From Astragalus membranaceus (taxonomy: Eukaryota > Streptophyta > Magnoliopsida > Fabales > Fabaceae): 64,000 nt of DNA. The notes below the pieces were generated by a model. It was not told the DNA's origin. It saw nothing but the letters and a program-made list of their open reading frames with translations, and searched no databases. The stretch is from assembly GCA_039519185.1 (NCBI GenBank), contig CM076854.1:148786997-148850996 (forward strand). Direction: 5' to 3'. The stretch's first letter is position 1. Each line of letters opens with the position of its first letter. Below are positions 57,436 to 64,000 of this stretch, in pieces. The position numbers and the translations under genes are program-made.

Positions 57436-58718
57436 ACTGAAATGACATTTTTACCCTCAAAAATTTGAGGTGTCTTTTAGATAGAATGAGGGTATTGATA
57501 AAATCATATGTGGTGGATTTGTATAAATCTATAGTAGATATTGCATTGCACTTGCGTTGATAATTTATCCCACACCATGTATATATAGGATGACATTAAT
57601 AAATAATCGTGTATATATTTAGAATTAGGTACAAAATTGCATAGCTCAGCCAACTTTTTACTAGAATTACATTGCAAGGTAAGGAATATATGTTGCGGGA
57701 ATTTGAATTTGATCCTCCTTAATCTGCTGCTCTAAAAACAGTTAGCAGAGAGAGGAAGAGGTTGATGATGTATAGACAGATTATTGATGTCTAGACAGAT
57801 TATTAATGTATCCACAAAATATTATTGATGCCAGGCACCCATAGATCATGACAGACAGATTACCTAATCGAAACAGAATCTGCAACGAAATAAAAACAAT
57901 ACTATAAATTAGATACCAAAATCATTGCAAGAGTCAACTAATAAGTTTGTTTGAAGACTATATTAAATCTTAAAAATATAAACACATCGTAGTCTCCAAA
58001 TGGGTCCCTCCCACTTTTGGCACCAAAACCCCTACCCCTCTCCCCCTACCCCCATCCCCTCTTTTTTTTAATCCCTCCTCCCCCTTTTTAATTCCCCATC
58101 CCTTCTTTTTTTTCATATTTTTATCTAAAATGTGATGTTAGGCGGCGTGCTTTGAGATATTTTAGAGTCCAGAAAAAAATTAATTGTTCACATATGCAAA
58201 GTGTATTTCTCAATAACCAGTTTGTTGAAATAAAATAGTAATTTCGCAATAAAGTACGTAAAGAGAAATGCTTAACTGTTCAAATACGCGAGTTTTGTTT
58301 CTCAGTAACCGGGTAACCGGTTCGGTGAATAAAAATAATTTAATAACAAAATATGTAAAGTACAATATTAAGTTGTGGTTTCGGATGTTTTGTGTTTGCA
58401 AAAAAAAACAACTATTCCAATATGCGAAATTTGTGCCTCAATAATCAGCATGTTTTGGAGTCTTTTAGTGCTCAAAAAAAACTTAACCATCAAAATACTC
58501 AAAATTCACTCATCATTAACCGATTTGGCAAAAAAAAATGGTGACAAATATATATAAAGAGCGATTTTAAGCAGCGTGTTTCGGGATACTTTAGCATTCA
58601 AAAGACCAACCAATAAGACTTTTTCGTATTGCAATTCTAAAAATAAATTTTAACAAGACAGAAATTCTGCATTAACTGAAATTGTTGCCCCGTGCGAACG
58701 CATGGGCGCACACACTAG
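57436..58718. mobile_element. Right part of a Helitron ending at 58718
   Basis: The end reads GCCCCGTGCGAACGCATGGGC (a hairpin stem with a small loop), then GCACACACTAG followed by host T: the 3' Helitron hairpin plus CTRR terminus. The region before it (58130-58700) has repeated motifs such as CAATAACC, GCGTG(C/T)TT(T/C)GGGATA and TTTAG..TTCAAAA, arranged as degenerate 120-150 bp units, and a C-rich stretch at 58005-58110. The 5' terminus (TC after host A) was not located; it may include the tandem repeat to the left, so the start given is a guess. Confidence 0.6.
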
Positions 58719-58733
58719 TAAATAAATAAATAC

Positions 58734-58917
58734 CTGAATGAAGGCAAAGAGGATAAGGACTAATAAAGCTAGCACCGAACAAGAATGGGCCCAAAAAATG
58801 AAATCATGGCCTCTCTTTCGGCCCAAAATGTGTAGAGAGTTAGGCTAAAGACAACCGCAGTAGTCAACACAACAGATTCTAGAATTACTTTTCCGCTAAC
58901 GAAGGCACAAGTCAATC
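58734..58917 (-). pseudogene. LIFEGUARD-like gene, distal part of the split exon
   Basis: On the minus strand, right after the target copy GATTG, the frame continues LTCAFVSGKVILESVVL and TLYTFWA, matching the middle membrane segments of LIFEGUARD/BAX-inhibitor-1 proteins. Beyond that the frame is lost: one base is missing near 58817 (AKRGHDF expected), one near 58795 in a T run, and one extra near 58765. The exon then ends in FAFIQ-like sequence with a GTATTT donor at 58733. Only 14-15 intron bases remain before the Helitron end at 58718. No later exon was found to the left. Confidence 0.85.
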
Positions 58918-59083
58918 TGTAAGAAATGATGCGTGCCTTATTCTCATTGATATGTGCAATATATACATCATATGGTCAACTATACAATAATGTGCAATAA
59001 TGTCTATTAATGCCTATTAATGCTATACTAATTAATGAGAATATTATGGAGAATATTCTAGAGAATAATTTTGTTGTCTAACA
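58918..59083 (-). repeat. 3' LTR of copia element 2 (166 bp)
   Basis: TGTAAGAAATG...TCTAACA in plus orientation. It contains repeated ATGTGCAATA and TCTATTAATGCC phrases. Short LTR for a copia element. Confidence 0.93.
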
Positions 59084-62000
59084 CACCCCAACAGTCGAAG
59101 CGGGAGGTTGCCGTACGTTGAGACTGTCTCTAAAATCTTCAAAGAGTATGCGTGGAAGTCCTTTGGTGAAGATGTCGGCAATTTGGTAGCGGGATGGAAC
59201 ATGAAGAACTCGAACTTGTCCACGAGCCACTTTCTCGCGAACGAAGTGAATATCCATCTCAATGTGTTTGGTGCGCTGATGTTGAACAGGATCGCCTGAG
59301 AGATATATTGCGCTGACATTGTCACAATAGACTAAAGTGGCTTTATCGATCGGGTGGTGTAATTCGAAAAGAAGATTCCGGAGCCAGCAAGACTCGGACA
59401 CCACGTTAGCTACGCCTCTATATTCTGCTTCAGCACTTGATCGAGACAAAGTTCGTTGACGCTTAGAGGACCAGGAGATTAGATTGTCTCCAAAGAAAAC
59501 ACAATATCCAGAGGTGGTGTGTCTAGTGTCAGGGCATCCACCCCAGTCAGCATCCGTGTAGGAAATAAGACTTGAGACGGAAGATTTGTCAAGATGTAAG
59601 CCATGGTCAATGGTGCCTTGAATATAGCGCACAATTCTTTTAAGAGCATGCATGTGTGCTTCTTTTGGCTCATGCATATGTAAACAAACCTGTTGCACAG
59701 CATAGGGTATATTCGGTCTCGTGAAGGTGAGATATTGTAGAGCGCCTGCTAAACTTCGATAATGGGTGGGATCTGAGTACGGAGGACCCCGAAGATGCAC
59801 TGAGTTTGGCCTTAGTGTCGACCGGTGTTGTGGAGGGCTTACCAGAGCTCATGCCGGCTCGCTCAATAATTTCTTCGGCATATTGGCGCTGAGAAAGAAA
59901 CATCCCACCTGCATGTCGTGTAGCTGCAATACCCAAAAAATAGCTCAAAGGACCCAAGTCTTTCATAGCAAATTCAGAAGCAAGGGGTGACATAAAGGTA
60001 TTACGAAGAGCGGTAGAGGATGTTGTGAGAATTATGTCATCAACATATAGTAGAATGTAGGCTGTGTCAGCTCCTTTGTGATAGATGAACAACGAGTGAT
60101 CAGATTTGCTATGTGAGAAACCGATAGTTGAAACATAATCAGCAAATCGTTGGTACCAAGCACGAGGGGCTTGTTTGAGTACCTAGAGAGATTTTTTCAA
60201 TAAGCACACATAATCGGGATGAGTCCGGTCTCGAAAACCCATCGATTGATGCATGTATACAGTTTCTTGGAGCTTACCGTGTAGAAATGCATTTTTAACA
60301 TCCAACTGATGAATGGACCAAGATTTTGATAGAGCAATGCTAAGAACTGTCCGGATAGTTGCCGGCTTCACCACTGGGCTAAACGTTTCATCACAATCCA
60401 CACTATCCTGTTGAGACCTGCCATCACAAACAAGACAGGCTTTGTGCCTCTCAAAAGAACCGTCAGATTTCTTTTTATGACGGAAAACCCACATTGAACG
60501 AATAATATTAGTATCAGAAGGACGGGGAACCAACTCCCACGTCTTATTTTTAATAAGAGCATAAAATTCGTCTAGCATGGCCATTTTCCAATTTTGGTCG
60601 GACAAAGCAACTTTTGGGTTACGGGGAAGGGGTGATGGTGCAATAGCGGCGGTCAAATTGAATTGACGTTTGGGCTTATGAATCCCATACATACTGCGTG
60701 TTGCGATGGTCCGAGGTGGGGGAAGATTTGTTTGGGTCGGCACTGGGCTAGGTGGAATTTGAGGCGTCTGGGGTGAGAGGGCTGGTTGTTCGGCTGGCGG
60801 TGGGGTAGGAAGCCGTGGAGAGGTGGGCAAGGGTGGTTCGTGGGTTGGTGGTATTTGTGGTGTGGTATTTGTCTCAGTTTGTGTTTGATTTGGTGAAGTG
60901 GGTTGAGTATATAAGTGGTGATGCCATAAGGGATGTAAACCTCCATTTAAAAAATCATAGGTGTGAGATGGGGTGGAATGTAGTTTGGCAAAAGGAAATT
61001 TGGACTCATCAAAAATGACATGTCTACAAATGATTATTTTTCCATTTGACAAATCATAACATTTGTATCCTCTATGATGGCTTGGGTATCCCAAGAAAAC
61101 ACAAGGGGTGGAACGAGGTTGTAATTTGTGTATTGTGGTGGAGGGGAAAAGAGGATAACACAAACACCCAAAGACTCGTAAATGTGTGTAGGATGGGTCT
61201 CTATGATAGAGTATTTGAGTGGGGGAATAATTTGACAAGAGTTTGGTTGGGAGGATGTTTAAGAGGTAAGTTGCCATGTGAAGTGCATGATGCCAAAATG
61301 ACTGTGGCATGGATGAATGGGCAAGGAGAGTTCGGATCAAGTTGTTGATGGCTCTTATTTTGCGTTCGGCTTTGCCATTTTGTGGAGAGGTATATGGGCA
61401 AGAAAGGCGAAATGACATACCATGAGTGTGACAAAATTTGTTAAAGGCCTCATTATCGAACTCTTTTCCATTATCACATTGAAAACATTTGATATTCATT
61501 TGAAATTGAGTTTGAATGAATGCACTAAAGGACAAGAAAATGGAATAAACTTGTGATTTTCTTCCGATAGGAAAAGTCCATAAGAAATTAGTGTAATCAT
61601 TCAAGAAAAGAATATAGTACTTATGACCGGCGGAACTTAAAATTGGAGATGTCCACAAATCACTATGTATTATATCAAAAGGTCTGGTAGTGGAAGAATT
61701 TGAAACATAAAATGGCAACTTAACATGTTTCCCAAAAACACAAGATTGACAAACAAAAGAACATGAAGAGTGTTTGCAGTCAATAAATTTATTATTTGTA
61801 AGGGAGCGTAAAACAGGTGCTCCCGGGTGTCCCAAACGGTTATGCCATAAAACAGGAGAAAGAGCTGCAAAAGTTGATGAAGTGGTGGTTGATGGAGTGT
61901 TGGTGATTGGATATAGATCCCCAGTGCTATCACATCTCATTAGTGGCATCCCCGTCTATAAATCCTTCACAGCAAATCCAAATGGATCAAACTCAACAGA

Positions 62001-63362
62001 CACCCAGTTATCAGTTGTGAAACGACGAACAGAGATTAAGTTTTTAATAAGTTTAGGGGCATGCAAAACATTTTTTAAAATGAAGGGTGGGTGAGGAGGT
62101 TTTAAAGTTGTTTGTCCATACCCATGAATTGGAATTTCATGACCACTGCCAACAGTAATATTTTTATTGCTCAAATTAGAATAAGACGAGAGAGTACCTC
62201 GGGATGCTGACATGGTTGATGTTGCGCCTGTGTCCACGTTCCAAGTCTCATCAGGAACATTCAGAGATAAACTTTACATTACCGCATCAATGTCGGTGGG
62301 GGCATGCTGTGAAGGAGGCCCATAAGCGTTGAAAGCTTGTTGGGGACGATTGCCAAGGATTCCGGGCTGACGTGCGGGAGGAGGCGGAGTCCATGATGAT
62401 GTGGGGTAAGGGCAAGGAGGAGTGGCCCATGGTTGTTGACTCCAAGGTCCCCACGGTGGGTACGGCATCCACTGGGACGGGTATTGTTGCCATTGGCGCT
62501 GTTGTGGTGTTCCACCATGTTGTTGTCCATTGTTATTGTTGTTTCGGCCTCGACCTCGATTTCCACTATGGCGTCCTCGTCCACGGTTTTGGCCGCGTTT
62601 CGGGCCATTATTGCCACAGCCAGAGGAAACGTGAGAGCTGTGACCGCGGCCGGCACTAGGTGCATCATCAGTGGTATGGTTGGTTGCTAGAAGAGTGGTG
62701 CCAGCGTTGTTGGCGGCAGAGGCAGCCTGCTTTTCTTTGCGAGTTTCTTCAATGATTAACCTCGATCGTGCCTCATAGAAGGGGGGTAAAGGATCACTCT
62801 GCTGAATGAAAGTAGCAACACCATCATAGTTCTCATTTAAACCCGCAATTAGTTGGAGAACTAGGCGCTGATTGGAGACCGGTGCACCAACATTGGAAAG
62901 CTGATCAGAAAGCATCTTGAGTTCTTGGCAGTATGCCGAGATGTTTGGATAGTCATCCATATGAACGTGAGTGAATTGATTTTCCAGGTAGAGAGCGCGT
63001 GAGTTCTTATTGTCCTGGAAAATGTTCTGCAGTCGCTTCCATGCTTGTTGTGCGGTCGAATCTGGTTGCAAAATGGTGTGCAAGAGATCGTTGGATATGG
63101 TGCCATAAATCCATTGAAGGACGATAGCGTCCAAGCGAGACCAAAATTTTGGATCGGCTTCAGCAGTCTTTTCTTTTTCTGTGTCAGAGGATTTGGAAGT
63201 AGGTGGGATGATGTGGTCGATCACTTGGTACGCTCGGCAGTGGATTTTGAACAACTCTGCCCAAGAAGAGTAATGACTCTTTTCCATCTCTAAAGTGATA
63301 GGGATGAAATTCTTGATGTTGTTGACAGCAAGAGCGAGGTGGAATTTGGTTTGGTCAGCCAT
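59078..63362 (-). pseudogene. gag-pol of copia element 2 (nonsense codons and a frameshift)
   Basis: Gag (MADQTKFHLALAVNN...) has the retrotran_gag fold, then a Gly/Arg/Asn-rich basic tail and a WMPYPPWGPW / TSSWTPPPP region; no CCHC knuckle is seen. Pol in the same frame has protease VDTGATSTM, GAG-pre-integrase WHNRLGHPG...CQSCVFGKH, integrase acids in HSDLW, CDNGKEFD and NGKAERK, RT with LDVKNAFLHG and YVDDIILT, and RNase H with TDADWGGCPDTR, SSAEAEYRG and CDNVSAIYL. Breaks: TAA at 62276-62274 just before the protease, TAG at about 61956, TAG at 60185-60183 where SLYGLKQAP is expected, and a 1-base frameshift near 59800 before the RNase H part. Not translatable as one polyprotein. Confidence 0.9.
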
Positions 63363-63477
63363 TGATGTGAGAGAGAGAGGAGATCGAAAGGGAAGGTAGG
63401 AGAAAGGAAGGAGGGAGGCGCTGTCTTGTGAGGGCAGGTAGGGTTTTCTTAGGATCAGATACTGACTACTGATACCA

Positions 63478-63645
63478 TGTAAGAAATGATGCGTGCCTTA
63501 TTCTCATTGATATGTGCAATATATACATCATATGGTAAGAACTATACAATAATGTGCAATAATGTCTATTAATGCCTATTAATGCTATACTAATTAATGA
63601 GAATATTATGGAGAATATTCTAGAGAATAATTTTGTTATCTAACA
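63478..63645 (-). repeat. 5' LTR of copia element 2 (168 bp)
   Basis: Same ends as the 3' LTR. It differs by GGTAAGAAC in place of GGTCAAC and by one A/G change four bases before the terminal CTAACA. It directly abuts the coding sequence of the LIFEGUARD-like exon through the CAATC duplication. Confidence 0.93.
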
Positions 63646-63993
63646 CAATCCAATAGTAAAAGCTAAAGTAACAGTGAAGATTAGGAGGAGGAAGTAATTG
63701 AGAGGGTGTTTTTGATGATAATAATAATAAAGGGGACATAACGTTATGAAGGGGACAAAGATGAGGAAAATGTAAAGAACCAAACCTTGAGTGGAGCTGA
63801 CAAAGAAGTGAGAAACTGGAGGAACGAAGGCAACGACGGAAGCAACGGCGATGGTGAGGAGCAACTGAAAGGTTATGATAGAATACACTTTACGTATGAA
63901 GGACCATCGTAGTTGCGGGTTCTCAAGCATAGTAGGGTAGAGGGGCCTTTCGGTTCCACCCCCTCCCCTTTCTATATCTCCTTTTGAGTTCAT
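63646..63993 (-). pseudogene. LFG: LIFEGUARD / BAX inhibitor-1-like gene, 5' part of the split exon
   Basis: The minus-strand frame begins at an ATG at 63993 (MNSKGDIERGGGG) and gives 116 residues in phase up to ...LAFTIGL, ending exactly in the target copy GATTG. It has the family motifs RPLYPTMLENPQLRWSFIRK, VYSIITFQLLLTIAVASV, LYIFLIFVPFITLCPLYYY and HQKHPLNY: three to four membrane segments of the seven expected. Intact members are ER or vacuolar membrane proteins that restrain cell death. Transcription would run into the copia element after codon 116 and stop within its LTR, so the product would be truncated. The continuation is at 58917-58734. The promoter is outside the window. Confidence 0.9.
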
Positions 63994-64000
63994 CTTTCTT

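Larger units (their letters stand above)
58918..63645 (-). mobile_element. Complete Ty1/copia retrotransposon 2, inside the LIFEGUARD-like exon
   Basis: Minus strand: 5' LTR 63645-63478, primer site TGGTATCAGTAG at 63477-63466, gag from 63362, pol, polypurine tract TTGGGGTG (about 59091-59084) and 3' LTR 59083-58918. The perfect TSD is CAATC (58913-58917 and 63646-63650). Length 4.7 kb. It has the same transcription direction as the host gene. The LTRs differ by only one small indel/substitution cluster and one other base over about 167 bp, yet the coding region carries several lesions. Confidence 0.95.

Overview
This is a plant nuclear window, most likely from a legume (Fabaceae). The signs are typical GT-AG introns, AT-rich intergenic DNA, plant-only gene families (NETWORKED, SULTR3, VAN3-binding/FORKED-like, LIFEGUARD) and dense plant transposons. 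The legume call rests on a dispersed repeat after the first gene, the MULE types and a Tat/Ogre-like LTR; it is an inference. There is no bacterial-style operon or CRISPR.

Host genes, left to right: (1) a NET1-type actin-binding coiled-coil protein, + strand, 3 coding exons, 1,841 aa; (2) an ALP1-like domesticated PIF/Harbinger transposase, - strand, 2 exons, 408 aa, with two of three catalytic acids lost; (3) a group-3 sulfate transporter (SULTR3;1-like), - strand, 11 exons, 660 aa; (4) a NIMA-related kinase (NEK), + strand, 14 coding exons, 618 aa; (5) a VAN3-binding/FORKED-like protein (DUF828 plus PH_2), + strand, 6 exons, about 518 aa; (6) at the right edge, a LIFEGUARD/BAX-inhibitor-1-like gene, - strand, split by a Ty1/copia element and carrying further indels. 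I reconstructed every exon joint of genes 1-5 in phase, so those five look intact.

The rest is transposon archaeology. From 21.8 to 28.6 kb two related Mutator-like elements (MULEs) sit about 20 bp apart, each with TIRs and a 9-bp target duplication matching at 8 of 9 bases. The first carries a broken FAR1-type/MULE transposase fused to a SWIM zinc finger and an OTU cysteine protease. The second carries a broken plant-mobile-domain gene and an intact 99-aa ORF. Both have unusual subterminal arrays of a short palindromically paired motif (CGGATTTACC/GGTAAATCCG). A broken relative of the small ORF lies just to the left (20.8-21.6 kb).

Other elements: a 661-bp hAT-type element with a perfect 8-bp TSD; the 3' end of a Tat/Ogre-like retrotransposon with an antisense ORF, polypurine tract and LTR; a solo LTR of the same family with a 5-bp TSD; a complete Ty1/copia element (44,365-49,332, TSD GAATA) with three nonsense codons and a perfect 46-bp hairpin around a tRNA-like core in its leader; a 1.4-kb foldback filling an intron of the VAN3-binding-like gene; a SINE with a perfect 14-bp TSD inside a tandem repeat; a Helitron 3' terminus; and a second Ty1/copia element (58,918-63,645, TSD CAATC) whose LTRs are nearly identical although its coding region is broken, inserted in the LIFEGUARD coding exon.
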